A stretch of 10,140 nt of DNA from JBIKLM01 sp044375105 (GCA_044375105.1 JBILNK010000158.1:1-10140), one strand, 5' to 3'; positions 1 through 6,465 are shown, counted from the stretch's first letter. Notes: generated by a model from the letters alone, not told the origin. Numbers and translations are program-made.

Positions 1-132
1 CACCGCCCCCCACACGTTCTCCACCGGGGCCTGCCCGAGGCAGCCTTCGATGATGCCGACGAGGCTCTGGTTGATCACGGCCGTGGGGCCGCCGGATTGA
101 CCGATCAGGACGTTTCCGCGGGGAAGCTTCAT
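1..132 (-). CDS. 6-phosphofructokinase, pyrophosphate-type, N-terminal fragment (cut by window edge)
   Basis: Reading leftward from ATG at 132 gives 44 residues beginning MKLPRGNVLIGQSGGPTAVI and continuing with NQSLVGIIEG before the window ends. The GQSGGPTAVIN-SL-G stretch is the nucleotide/phosphoryl-donor loop at the N-terminus of PPi-dependent phosphofructokinases; ATP-dependent PfkA has GGDAPG here instead. The family phosphorylates fructose 6-phosphate to fructose 1,6-bisphosphate, reversibly when PPi is the donor, in the cytoplasm. The residues that normally decide PPi versus ATP lie outside the window, so donor choice is inferred from this loop alone. The start is set by the family's usual N-terminus, which begins a few residues before the glycine loop. 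No Shine-Dalgarno sequence precedes it; the 15 bases upstream on the minus strand read CTACCTTCGTGGG before ATG. The gene is divergent from the tRNA-Leu gene. Confidence 0.85.
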   Translation of the reverse strand, partial: MKLPRGNVLIGQSGGPTAVINQSLVGIIEGCLGQAPVENVWGAV

Positions 133-256
133 CCCACGAAGGTAGCCCTACCGGGGCCGGCCCCGGGCGGCCCGGGGAGCCGCCGGTCGCCCGGGCGGGA
201 GCGCGCCGCGCCCCCCCACCCGTGCGGCTCGGGGCCCGAAGCCGGCCCCTTTTCGC

Positions 257-284
257 TTGCCCCGCGGCCCGTCGTTGCTATCCT
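257..284 (+). promoter_or_regulatory. Candidate promoter of tRNA-Leu
   Basis: TTGCCC (257-262), a 16-base spacer and TATCCT (279-284) form a plausible sigma70-type promoter. TG at 276-277, one base before the -10, fits an extended -10. Transcription would start near 291, about 33 bases before the mature tRNA. The nine bases GCTATCCTC (278-286) recur exactly just before the aminotransferase gene. Assigned by eye only. Confidence 0.5.
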
Positions 285-323
285 CCCGCCCCGCGTTCGG
301 GCCTTGCGGCCCGCGCGCCCCTA

Positions 324-405
324 GCCCGCGTGGCGGAATTGGTAGACGCGCAGGACTAAGGATCCTGTTCCGAAAGGAGTGCTGGTTCGATTCCAGTCGC
401 GGGCA
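324..405 (+). tRNA. trnL: tRNA-Leu, anticodon AAG
   Basis: A complete class II tRNA can be folded by hand. The acceptor stem GCCCGCG (324-330) pairs perfectly with CGCGGGC (398-404), and A405 is the discriminator. The D-arm reads GCG-GAATTGGTAGA-CGC. The anticodon stem CAGGA/TCCTG (351-355/363-367) closes the loop CTAAGGA, which places AAG at 358-360. The variable arm is a 4-bp stem with a GAAA loop. The T-arm is GCTGG-TTCGATT-CCAGT with one G-T pair. CCA is not encoded. The D-loop and long variable arm identify leucine, and AAG pairs with CUU. A34 is unusual in bacteria, where GAG normally serves CUU/CUC; it would be expected to need deamination to inosine by TadA to read CUC and CUU. Confidence 0.95.
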
Positions 406-425
406 TGGGGGGGCGCCGGGGGCCC

Positions 426-440
426 GGCCGGGAGCCGGCC
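426..440 (+). terminator. GC hairpin downstream of tRNA-Leu
   Basis: GGCCGG (426-431) and CCGGCC (435-440) pair across a GAG loop, 20 bases after the tRNA end. There is no T-tract, so it is only a weak terminator candidate; it could instead help define the 3' trailer. Confidence 0.25.
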
Positions 441-484
441 CCGGAGCCGGGCGGAGCGCGGCCCCCGGCGCGGGTCGTGCTGCC

Positions 485-541
485 GGTGCTGCCGCCGAGA
501 GCCGGTGCTGCCGCCGAGAGCCGGTGCTGCCGCCGAGAGCC
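485..541. repeat. Three perfect tandem copies of a 19-bp unit
   Basis: The unit GGTGCTGCCGCCGAGAGCC occurs at 485-503, 504-522 and 523-541 without a mismatch, followed by a partial unit GGTG (542-545); a partial unit also precedes it. Nineteen is not a multiple of three, so the array does not encode a repeated peptide. It is likely a minisatellite (VNTR) formed by slippage. Confidence 0.9.
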
Positions 542-576
542 GGTGAGCCCCGACACCAGCGGGGACGGCGCCGCGT

Positions 577-612
577 TCCCGTTCGGGACGGCTCCGCGGC
601 AGGCGAACGGGA
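577..612. repeat. 9-bp inverted repeat with 18-base spacer
   Basis: TCCCGTTCG (577-585) is the exact reverse complement of CGAACGGGA (604-612). It lies in non-coding DNA between the tandem array and the dispersed repeat. No function can be assigned; a stem-loop or a protein-binding site are both possible. Confidence 0.6.
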
Positions 613-770
613 CACCCGCTAGGCGCGGCGTGGTCCAGGGAAGGCCAGCAAGGCCCCTCGGACCCCCTCGAGGCTCCGGGGAGCGGTCGCCGCGGCCCAG
701 GGTCCCTGGCCCCCGAGCGTGGCGCTGGGGGCGCGAACCGGCCGAGAGCGGCCAAGCCCGGCTGCGGGGA

Positions 771-787
771 CGGGAGCCCCGCTCCCG
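771..787. repeat. 7-bp hairpin with CCC loop
   Basis: CGGGAGC (771-777) pairs with GCTCCCG (781-787) across a three-base CCC loop. It is followed by no T-tract. It lies 45 bases before the dispersed repeat and may be unrelated to it. Confidence 0.4.
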
Positions 788-832
788 CGGACCGGCTCGC
801 GGCAACCGCAGGCCGCTCCCGGGCGCAGCGAG

Positions 833-967
833 TCAGAGGCTGGGAAAAAATCGGCGCGCAGCGCCGATCCCAGCCTCTGCGGCCGCCGAATGGCGGCCCA
901 AAGGCATGCGGACAGGCTGGTCTGACCGCTCGGGCGCAGCCCGAGTCGATTTCTTCTCAGCCTGTCA
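833..967 (+). repeat. Dispersed hairpin-rich repeat, copy 1 (MITE/REP-like)
   Basis: Positions 848-966 match the reverse complement of 8422-8540 at 101 of 119 positions without gaps (hand count), and similarity continues left to about 833 with a one-base gap. Copy 1 folds into three hairpins. Hairpin 1 (835-878) has an 11-bp outer stem, a five-A bulge and a 7-bp inner stem TCGGCGC/GCGCCGA with a GCA loop. Hairpin 2 (881-898) is GGCCGCC/GGCGGCC with a GAAT loop. Hairpin 3 (911-966) has a 9-bp outer stem GACAGGCTG/CAGCCTGTC, an internal loop and a 7-bp inner stem CTCGGGC/GCCCGAG, again with a GCA loop. The ends TCAGAGGCTGGG and TGACAGGCTGAG (read inward) form an imperfect terminal inverted repeat, 9 of 12. 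No target duplication is clear. It could be a non-autonomous mobile element or a structured RNA at gene 3' ends. Confidence 0.85.
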
Positions 968-993
968 GCGGATGCAGGGCCGCCCGAGCGACG

Positions 994-1011
994 CCCGCCC
1001 AGACGGGCGGG
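994..1011 (-). terminator. Terminator-like hairpin after the 674-residue protein gene
   Basis: CCCGCC (994-999) and GGCGGG (1006-1011) pair across six bases, 46 bases past the stop on the minus strand. No T-tract follows in that direction, so termination is a guess based on position and stem strength. Confidence 0.3.
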
Positions 1012-1056
1012 GAGCCGTCGGGCCGGGCAGGCTTCGAGGCCCCCCCGCCGCGGGTC

Positions 1057-3081
1057 TCAGTCCCCCGGCAGCAGGGCGCGCAGCGCGATCTGGAAGTCCT
1101 TGGGTTCGAGGCGCAGGCTGAACAGCAGGCTGTCAAAGGCTTCCAGGGCCTGCCACTGCTTCTCGAGGCGCCCGAGCAGCACGGGCAGGTTCTTGGAGCG
1201 GAAATCGGCTCGGAAGGCCTCCAGCTCCGGTGCGGCCACCATCTCGAGCTCGGCCCGCTCGGGCTCGCTGAGCTGCTCGAGCAGCTTGCCGGGCTGGGTC
1301 CGCGCCAAGACCTCGCGGCGGATGCGCGGACCCTCGACCTCCCAGTCGATCAGCTCGCTCATCTGGTCCTCGGCGTTGTAGCGCAGGATGCGGCGCATGT
1401 CCTCGCCCAGGGCCTTGGGCTGGGCATACAGGGCGAAGGTCTGCGCCGGCAGGGCCGTGTTGATCAGCCCGGCGAAGGCACCGGCGCTGGCCAGGGAGGG
1501 GAACTTGCGTTCGCGGTCGTAGACGGTGCTGGCGATCAAGTTGAGCATCAACCAGTGGTTCGCCACGAAATACACCTTCGAATCGAGCATCGAGGCCACG
1601 TGGCCGGTGCCGGGCACGAAGGGCGACCAATACTCGTAGATCCTCAGGCCGCCGGCGACCGTGTTGGTGTAGATCCCTGGCCCGTAGGAACCGTCGGGAT
1701 TCTGGGGGCCGCGCAGCCTCAGCCGGCCGGCGTTGTTGGTCAGCTTCTGCTGCAGCTCCTCGATCTTCGTTCCGTTCTCGACCCACAGCCCCAGCGCCCA
1801 GGCGATGCTCGGCCGTCCATCGTTGGGAATCGGCTGGGCGGCGTCCACGGGGAAGTCGTTCTTGCGCACGATCAGGATGGCCCGGTCGCGGAAGGCCACA
1901 TCGAGGTCGGTGAGCAGCGGCTGCAGGTTCGCGTAGCCGAACACCGGGCGCACGATCTCGGTCTCGAAGTTCGAGACCAGCGCCGGCTCCAGCGAATCGA
2001 GGAACATGCCCAGCACCGAGGGCAAATCGGCCTCCAGGATCCCGAACAGACCGCTGTCCGCTGGGGCGTAGCGGGCCAGCTCGCCGCTGACCTCCCGGGA
2101 CTCTAGGTCCTTGCCGCGATAGATCGTCTTCTGGCGCCCGTCGAGGTTCTCCGAAACGAGTTCGCCCGAAAGGTCCAAGGACAGGCCGCGCGGGAAGCGC
2201 GCCACGCCGGCCAGCTCGCGGATCAGGTCGAACTGGAACAGGCGCCCCAGGAAGGCTTCGCCCGCGATCCGGCTCTGCTTGCGTGGGAAGCCCGCTGGCA
2301 GGCCCAGCTTGGGGGCCAGGGTGGCGTAGCGCGCCAAGATCTCGAGCTCGTCGTGCTCGGCGTCGTCGCGGGCCTGGATCTGATCGTGGTAGCGCGCGCT
2401 CTGGCCCAGGGAGTCCTGGCCCTGTTTGGCCTCGAAGGCGAAAGCCGAATCGATCAGCCCCGTTTCGCTGGAGAGCATCAGCACGTCGCCCAGGCGCGCC
2501 ACGTGCAACGGCCGGGCCAGGGCGCGCCCGGAGAGGGTCACGCGGCGGCCCTCGCGCTTGGCGCTGAGCCCCTGCTGCTCCAGTTTCAGCAGCCCCGGGT
2601 AGTCGAGCAGCGCCACCGCGAGCTTGCCCATCCAATTGGCGCGCCCCAGCACGATCCAGCGCGAGGAGCCGAGGTCGGGTCCGGTGGCGTAGCCGCTGAT
2701 CGCCAGGTCCCGGCCCGCGAACCAGGCCAGGGGATCGACCGCGATCGGCAAACGGCGCAGCTCGGCGCGGATCGATTCGAGCTGGCCCTTGGGCAGCAGC
2801 TCCCTCTGGACCGCCGTCCACTGGGGGGACTGCAGCAGGGCCTGGCCCCACTCGGTGGCCTCGAAACGCGCCAGGAAGCGCGGCTGGAGGTTGCTGTCGA
2901 AGTCCGCCGAGAGGTTCGACTTGGCGGCGAAGAAATCCACGTCGCGGGGCAGCAGCGTGGAGACGTCGTAGGGGTAACGGCCCTCGAGCGGGTTGAACAG
3001 GAAGGTCGAGAAGGCGAAGTAGCCCGTGAACAGGGCCACGCCCAGGGAGATCAGGGCGACCTTGAAGAATCGGCGCGGCAT
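1057..3081 (-). CDS. Membrane-anchored protein of unknown function (674 aa)
   Basis: The protein is not recognised with confidence. From ATG at 3081 it begins MPRRFFKVALISLGVALFTG, a basic start followed by one membrane segment at about residues 6-28, then a long polar domain likely outside the cytoplasm. Just after the anchor comes the stretch YPYDVSTLLPRDVDFFAAKS, and a later part reads GHVASMLDSKVYFVANHWLM; this style recalls large uncharacterised envelope proteins such as the DUF3352 type, but the link is only by general resemblance. The last 100 residues are charged and helical. No catalytic motif was found. The reading frame stays open upstream to a codon at 3315, but that 78-residue extension is Arg/Pro/Ala-rich, overlaps the start of the divergent aminotransferase gene and precedes the membrane anchor, so 3081 was chosen. 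No Shine-Dalgarno sequence precedes it; the bases before ATG are CCGAACCCC. It appears monocistronic. Confidence 0.85.
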   Translation of the reverse strand: MPRRFFKVALISLGVALFTGYFAFSTFLFNPLEGRYPYDVSTLLPRDVDFFAAKSNLSADFDSNLQPRFLARFEATEWGQALLQSPQWTAVQRELLPKGQLESIRAELRRLPIAVDPLAWFAGRDLAISGYATGPDLGSSRWIVLGRANWMGKLAVALLDYPGLLKLEQQGLSAKREGRRVTLSGRALARPLHVARLGDVLMLSSETGLIDSAFAFEAKQGQDSLGQSARYHDQIQARDDAEHDELEILARYATLAPKLGLPAGFPRKQSRIAGEAFLGRLFQFDLIRELAGVARFPRGLSLDLSGELVSENLDGRQKTIYRGKDLESREVSGELARYAPADSGLFGILEADLPSVLGMFLDSLEPALVSNFETEIVRPVFGYANLQPLLTDLDVAFRDRAILIVRKNDFPVDAAQPIPNDGRPSIAWALGLWVENGTKIEELQQKLTNNAGRLRLRGPQNPDGSYGPGIYTNTVAGGLRIYEYWSPFVPGTGHVASMLDSKVYFVANHWLMLNLIASTVYDRERKFPSLASAGAFAGLINTALPAQTFALYAQPKALGEDMRRILRYNAEDQMSELIDWEVEGPRIRREVLARTQPGKLLEQLSEPERAELEMVAAPELEAFRADFRSKNLPVLLGRLEKQWQALEAFDSLLFSLRLEPKDFQIALRALLPGD

Positions 3082-3309
3082 GGGGTTCGGCGGGCGGCGG
3101 GCGCGGCGGGAACGGTGCGGCGAAGCGCGGCGGGCGGGCGCGAGCTGGCCCGCAGAGGGGGCCCTCGGGGGCCCAGGGGGCCGAGAGCGTACCGGGGGCG
3201 CGACGACGGCCGGGGCCTTGTCTTCCCGGCCTCCGCCGGGGCCAAGGGCCCGCGCCGGGAGCCCTGCAGGCGCCAACGTGGCTCGGACAGGCGCTATCCT
3301 CTTCCCCTT
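3082..3309. promoter_or_regulatory. Divergent intergenic region
   Basis: These 228 bases separate two divergent genes and must hold both promoters. The only clear element is TATCCT (3295-3300), a -10-like hexamer nine bases before the aminotransferase ATG at 3310. No convincing -35 lies 16-18 bases upstream. If used, transcription would start within about three bases of the ATG, giving an almost leaderless mRNA. For the minus-strand gene no promoter is evident. Confidence 0.4.
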
Positions 3310-4485
3310 ATGCATCTCTCCGATCGGGCCCGGGGCCTCAGCGATTCGATCACCCTGGCGCTCGCCGCGCGCGCCAAGGAGCTCAAGGCCAGCGGCCGTC
3401 CGATCGTGGACCTGACCCTGGGGGAACCGGACTTCCCGGCCCCGCCGGCCGCCCGCGAGGCGGCCAAGCGGCGCATCGATTCCGGCGACGTCCGCTACAC
3501 CCCGGCCGCCGGCCTGCCCAGCCTACGGGAGACCCTGGCCCGCCACCTGACGGAAACCCGCGGCGTGCGCTACGGACCTGCGGAGGTCTGCGTGTGCCAC
3601 AGCGGCAAGCACGCCCTCTCCGGAGCCCTGGGGGTGCTGCTCGAGCCGGGCGACGAAGTGCTGATCCCGCTGCCCGCCTGGGTCAGCTACGTCGAGATCG
3701 CCCGCGTCTGGGGCGCGCTGCCGGTGTGCGTCGAAGGGCGCGCGGACGGCTCCTTGGACCTGGCGGCCCTGGCCCGCGCGGTGACGCCGCGCACCCGTGG
3801 CATCCTGATCAATTCGCCCTGCAATCCGACCGGCACGATCCTTTCGGACGCCGAGCTGGCGGGCGTGGGCGAGCTGGCCCGGCGCCACGACCTGTGGATC
3901 CTGTCGGACGAGATCTACCGGCGCCTGTCCTACGGAGAGCGCCGGCCGGCCAGCCCCGTGGAGCTGGCCCCGGACCTGGCCGCGCGCACGGTGATCATCG
4001 ATGGCGCCAGCAAGACCTTCGCCATGACCGGGTACCGGATCGGCTTCGCAGCCGGGCCCGCCGACCTGATCGGCGCGATCGCGCGCCTGCACAGCCAGCT
4101 GACCGGCTCCCCCAACGCGGTCAGCCAAGCGGCCTACCAGGCGGTCCTGGAGAAGGAGCCCCCGGAGGTCGAAGCCATGGTGCAGGCCTACCGCCGGCGC
4201 CGGGACCTGGTCGTGCGCGGCCTCGAGCGCCTGGGCCTCTCCGCCCCGTTCCCCTACGGAGCGTTCTACGCCTTCCCCGACATGTCGCCCCTGCTGGCGG
4301 CCGGGGAGTCCGCCGACGCCCTATGCCGCGAGCTGCTCGAGCGCGCCGACCTGGCCATGGTGCCCGGCTCGGCCTTCGGAGCGCCCCGCCACCTGCGGCT
4401 CTCCTACGCCACTTCCGAAGCGGTGCTCGAGGAGGCGCTGGCGCGCCTCGAGCGCCACCTGGCCGCGCGCCAAAGCAGCCGATGA
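3310..4485 (+). CDS. aspC: Class I aminotransferase, aspartate aminotransferase I-beta type
   Basis: This 391-residue PLP enzyme is expected to transfer an amino group between an acidic amino acid and a 2-oxo acid (aspartate + 2-oxoglutarate to oxaloacetate + glutamate) in the cytoplasm. Fold-type I landmarks are all present: LGEPDF (37-42), YTPAAGLPSLRE from Tyr63, SPCNPTG with Asn172, SDEIY with Asp200 and Tyr203, DGASKTF with the Schiff-base Lys235, and LRLSYATS with Arg363 for the substrate alpha-carboxylate. Lys100 in SGKHAL aligns with the lysine that binds the substrate side-chain carboxylate in Thermus-type I-beta enzymes, and PLPAWVSY matches PxPYWVSY of that group. Some members instead aminate prephenate or other acids, so the exact substrate is inferred. 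The frame is open far upstream, but family alignment and the opposite-strand gene fix the start at ATG 3310. There is no Shine-Dalgarno sequence. The stop overlaps the next start (ATGA), showing an operon. Confidence 0.93.
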   Translation: MHLSDRARGLSDSITLALAARAKELKASGRPIVDLTLGEPDFPAPPAAREAAKRRIDSGDVRYTPAAGLPSLRETLARHLTETRGVRYGPAEVCVCHSGKHALSGALGVLLEPGDEVLIPLPAWVSYVEIARVWGALPVCVEGRADGSLDLAALARAVTPRTRGILINSPCNPTGTILSDAELAGVGELARRHDLWILSDEIYRRLSYGERRPASPVELAPDLAARTVIIDGASKTFAMTGYRIGFAAGPADLIGAIARLHSQLTGSPNAVSQAAYQAVLEKEPPEVEAMVQAYRRRRDLVVRGLERLGLSAPFPYGAFYAFPDMSPLLAAGESADALCRELLERADLAMVPGSAFGAPRHLRLSYATSEAVLEEALARLERHLAARQSSR

Positions 4486-5075
4486 GCAAGAGCGAGAACC
4501 AAGCCGATGCCCGCGACCTCGAGCGCCGGGCGGTCGATCGCGCCCTGCGCGAGCGCCGCACCCCGCCGCACTTCAAGGGCCAGCCGGTGCCCAAGGCCCT
4601 GCTGCTCGAGGCCCTGGAGCTGGCGCGTTTCGCCCAGAACCACAAGCTGACCAACCCGTGGCGCTTCCATCTCCTCGGCAAGCGCAGCATCGAAAGGGTC
4701 GCGGCGCTGAACGCGCGGCTGGTGCGCGAGAAGTTCGGGGAAGAAGCCGCGCGCAAGAAGCTCGAGCGCTGGCTGTCGATGCCCGGTTGGCTGGTGATCA
4801 CCTGCAAGAGCTCCCCGGACGACACCCTGCGTCACCAGGAGGACTACGCAGCCTGCTGCTGCGCGGTCCAGAACCTGGCCCTGGCCCTGTGGGCCCGTGG
4901 GGTCGGCCTCAAGTGGTCGACCGGCGACGTCACGCGCCACGAAGAGCTCCACGAACTCCTGGGCGTCGATCCCCACGAGGAATACGCCATCGGTCTGTTT
5001 TGGTACGGCTATCCGGAGGGCACCGCCGAATCGAGCCGCGTGCCGCTCAAGGACGTCTTGCGCGAGCTGCCCTGA
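4482..5075 (+). CDS. Nitroreductase-family FMN-dependent oxidoreductase
   Basis: The 197-residue product fits the short nitroreductase fold that acts as a homodimer with FMN bound at the interface and uses NAD(P)H to reduce nitro, quinone or related substrates. Visible marks are RERRT (23-27) for FMN phosphate binding, FAQNHKLTNPWRFHL (50-64), equivalent to the APSxxNxQPWRF loop and closest in style to YdjA-type members (AP-H---PWRF), the helix QEDYAACCCAVQNLALALWARG (from residue 119) and GLFWYGYPEG (171-180) near the C-terminus. Three adjacent cysteines (125-127) replace the small residues usual there. The ATG overlaps the aminotransferase stop by four bases, so translation is probably coupled and the two proteins are made together. 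The physiological substrate is unknown, and the pairing with an aminotransferase does not define it. Confidence 0.87.
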   Translation: MSKSENQADARDLERRAVDRALRERRTPPHFKGQPVPKALLLEALELARFAQNHKLTNPWRFHLLGKRSIERVAALNARLVREKFGEEAARKKLERWLSMPGWLVITCKSSPDDTLRHQEDYAACCCAVQNLALALWARGVGLKWSTGDVTRHEELHELLGVDPHEEYAIGLFWYGYPEGTAESSRVPLKDVLRELP

Positions 5076-5080
5076 GACCC

Positions 5081-5171
5081 AAACGGCCTTCGGGGCTTCC
5101 GCAGGGCGGCTCCAAGATGTGCTGCAAACCTGGCCTTGAAGCTGGGGCGCAGCGCAACTCCATCTTCTCTC
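5081..5171 (+). repeat. Dispersed hairpin-rich repeat, degenerate copy 3
   Basis: Aligned without gaps to copy 1 (868-958), this stretch matches at 58 of 91 positions by hand count; the best part, 5141-5171 against 928-958, matches at 23 of 31 and includes GGGCGCAGC. The 7-bp stems are largely decayed, so it looks like an old copy. It begins six bases after the nitroreductase stop, in a convergent gap, the same setting as the other copies. Confidence 0.55.
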
Positions 5172-5290
5172 CTAGGTTTTCACCCGGCGAGCCTCCCCCG
5201 GGGCCGCCGCCCGCTCCCCTGCGCGGTCCTTGGACCAGCGGGCGGTCCTGGCCCATCGCCGTCCGAACGGACCACGGATCGCAGGGTCTT

Positions 5291-5328
5291 GCATGCCTGG
5301 GCCAACCGTTCCGGATCCACGCAGAGGC
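5291..5328 (-). repeat. Possible further degenerate repeat fragment
   Basis: On the minus strand GCCTCTGCG (5328-5320) is followed after 16 bases by GGCCCAGGCATGC (5303-5291). Copies 1 and 2 have GCCTCTGCG and GGCCCAAARGCATGC in the same order and nearly the same spacing. The alignment needs a three-base insertion and a two-base deletion, so the relation is uncertain. It starts just past the stop of the SGNH gene. Confidence 0.3.
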
Positions 5329-5331
5329 CGC

Positions 5332-6465
5332 TCAACGGCCCGAGCCAATGGCCCGCAGGCGTTCGCTGATCGGCTCGACCAGGAACTCCGCCACCAGGGC
5401 GTGGGCGCGCCCGTTGGGATGGCGGTCATGGGCGTGCACCTGCAAGGCGCGCGCATCCTGCCCGAGCAGCGCGGGAAGGAGATCGATGAAATCGATACCC
5501 AGACCGGCGCAGATCCCGCGCAGCGTCTCGATCTCGCCCAGGTAGGGGTAGCCCGTCTCGGTGAGCGTGTCGAGCGTCGGATACATGCACACCAGCAGCT
5601 CGGTTCCACTGGCCAGAGTGACCTGCCGCAGCAGGCCCAGGGATTCCTCCACGCTGCGACGACCGGGGGAGTCCGCGGCCCAATCGAGGTGATAGCTCCG
5701 GCGTTGGACTCCCGCCATCAAGCGTTTGTAAAGACGGTGGGCGACCAGATCGGCCAGCTTGGAGTGCCGGCGGATCCATTGGCAGCGGCGCTGGGCCGGA
5801 GTCATCTTCGGGACATCGTCCTGCGACCAGAGTCCGGAGGTCAGGCCGAGGCGGCGACACCAGCGAGCGCCGGGGGATTCCTGGGCCGGTGGCCGCCCGG
5901 GGATGTTGCGACCCGAGGCATCGGGGAGGGTGCTCACCAGCAGCAGCAGATCGGGACCGAAATCCTCCAGGCCATGTCGGTACCAGGCCACCTGCTGAGA
6001 GGTGTTGGTGGCGAAGATTCCCGCGTTCAGCACCTCGATGGTGCGCTCCGGGAAGCGCGCGGCCAGGCGCCGTTCGAGCTGCTTGGGCAGGCTGTCGGCC
6101 AGGTCGACGCCGGTTCCGTACACGACCGAATCCCCGAGGCAACAAACCCGCAGGGCCCCCGACGGCTTCTCTAGGCTGAATTCTCGGTCCCTCAGGGACT
6201 GGGAAGAAATGGCGTAGGACACGACCCGGTCCGGGTTCCGGCCAGCCCCGGGATACAACACGGAAGTGGACCCGCCTGGAGCCAGTTTCTGGCCCAGTCG
6301 GACCCACTCTGGGACCTCGACCAGCAGCGGAACGCTGGTGTCGGGGCCGCGGGGAGCGATCCCCAAGCCGGCCACCCGAACAGCGGCCTCCAGAAGGGCG
6401 AAAACCAGGACCAGCGCCAAGAGCGACTGGGCGCACCAGCGCAGCAGGCGAGGAAAAAGCTTCAT
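5332..6465 (-). CDS. Membrane-anchored SGNH/GDSL-type hydrolase-fold protein (377 aa)
   Basis: The protein starts MKLFPRLLRWCAQSLLALVL and has one hydrophobic segment at about residues 12-36, so the rest probably lies outside the cytoplasm. SGNH blocks: CLGDSVVYGTG with nucleophile Ser113 in GDS (111-113); LNAGIFATN with the oxyanion glycine Gly149; and DRHPNGRAHAL with catalytic His349. The aspartate sits two residues before this histidine (Asp347) rather than the usual three, where a histidine is found. Block III is not canonical: LLLLVSTLPDA (174-184) stands where GxND is expected. The family removes or transfers acyl groups on polysaccharides, lipids or peptidoglycan; the substrate here is unknown. 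ATG 6465 was chosen because it directly precedes the anchor; the frame also allows 6519, which adds an 18-residue Arg/Pro-rich tail. A 5-bp hairpin (5326-5340) surrounds the stop codon. It is divergent from a second SGNH unit. Confidence 0.85.
   Translation of the reverse strand: MKLFPRLLRWCAQSLLALVLVFALLEAAVRVAGLGIAPRGPDTSVPLLVEVPEWVRLGQKLAPGGSTSVLYPGAGRNPDRVVSYAISSQSLRDREFSLEKPSGALRVCCLGDSVVYGTGVDLADSLPKQLERRLAARFPERTIEVLNAGIFATNTSQQVAWYRHGLEDFGPDLLLLVSTLPDASGRNIPGRPPAQESPGARWCRRLGLTSGLWSQDDVPKMTPAQRRCQWIRRHSKLADLVAHRLYKRLMAGVQRRSYHLDWAADSPGRRSVEESLGLLRQVTLASGTELLVCMYPTLDTLTETGYPYLGEIETLRGICAGLGIDFIDLLPALLGQDARALQVHAHDRHPNGRAHALVAEFLVEPISERLRAIGSGR

Larger units (their letters stand above)
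406..1056. other. 651-base non-coding stretch between tRNA-Leu and a convergent gene
   Basis: No credible gene is seen; open frames here are low-complexity GC-rich artefacts rich in Arg, Pro, Gly and Ala. In order the stretch holds a 6-bp hairpin (426-440) shortly after the tRNA, three tandem 19-bp units (485-541), a 9-bp inverted repeat (577-612), a 7-bp hairpin with a CCC loop (771-787), a copy of a dispersed hairpin repeat (833-967), and a GC hairpin (994-1011) just past the stop of the minus-strand gene. The part between 613 and 770 shows nothing definite. Confidence 0.8.

Noticed and set aside
485..541. Tandem units considered as a CRISPR array
   Set aside because: The units are directly adjacent with no spacers, and no cas genes are present.
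890..925. Short peptide MAAQ(R/K)HAD(R/K)LV readable in both good repeat copies
   Set aside because: It arises from the conserved hairpin repeat, stops at different points in each copy, and has no start signal. Conservation of the DNA stems explains it better than a coding role.
405..1121. 238-codon plus-strand frame after tRNA-Leu, and a minus-strand frame showing a repeated SRRQHR-type peptide
   Set aside because: The composition is extreme (Arg, Pro, Gly, Ala). The peptide repeat only reflects the 19-bp DNA array, which changes frame with each unit, and other parts coincide with hairpins.
2353..3309. Upstream in-frame extension of the aminotransferase by 319 codons
   Set aside because: It is antisense to the 674-residue protein gene, and the family's N-terminus begins at 3310.
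3082..3315. N-terminal extension of the 674-residue protein to 3315
   Set aside because: It would overlap the divergent aminotransferase start, adds 78 low-complexity residues and would bury the membrane anchor.
5047..5163. 38-codon minus-strand frame with AGGAG five bases before its ATG at 5163
   Set aside because: It is the only good Shine-Dalgarno in the window, but the frame overlaps the nitroreductase 3' end and the degenerate repeat, and other genes here do not use Shine-Dalgarno sequences. Probably chance.
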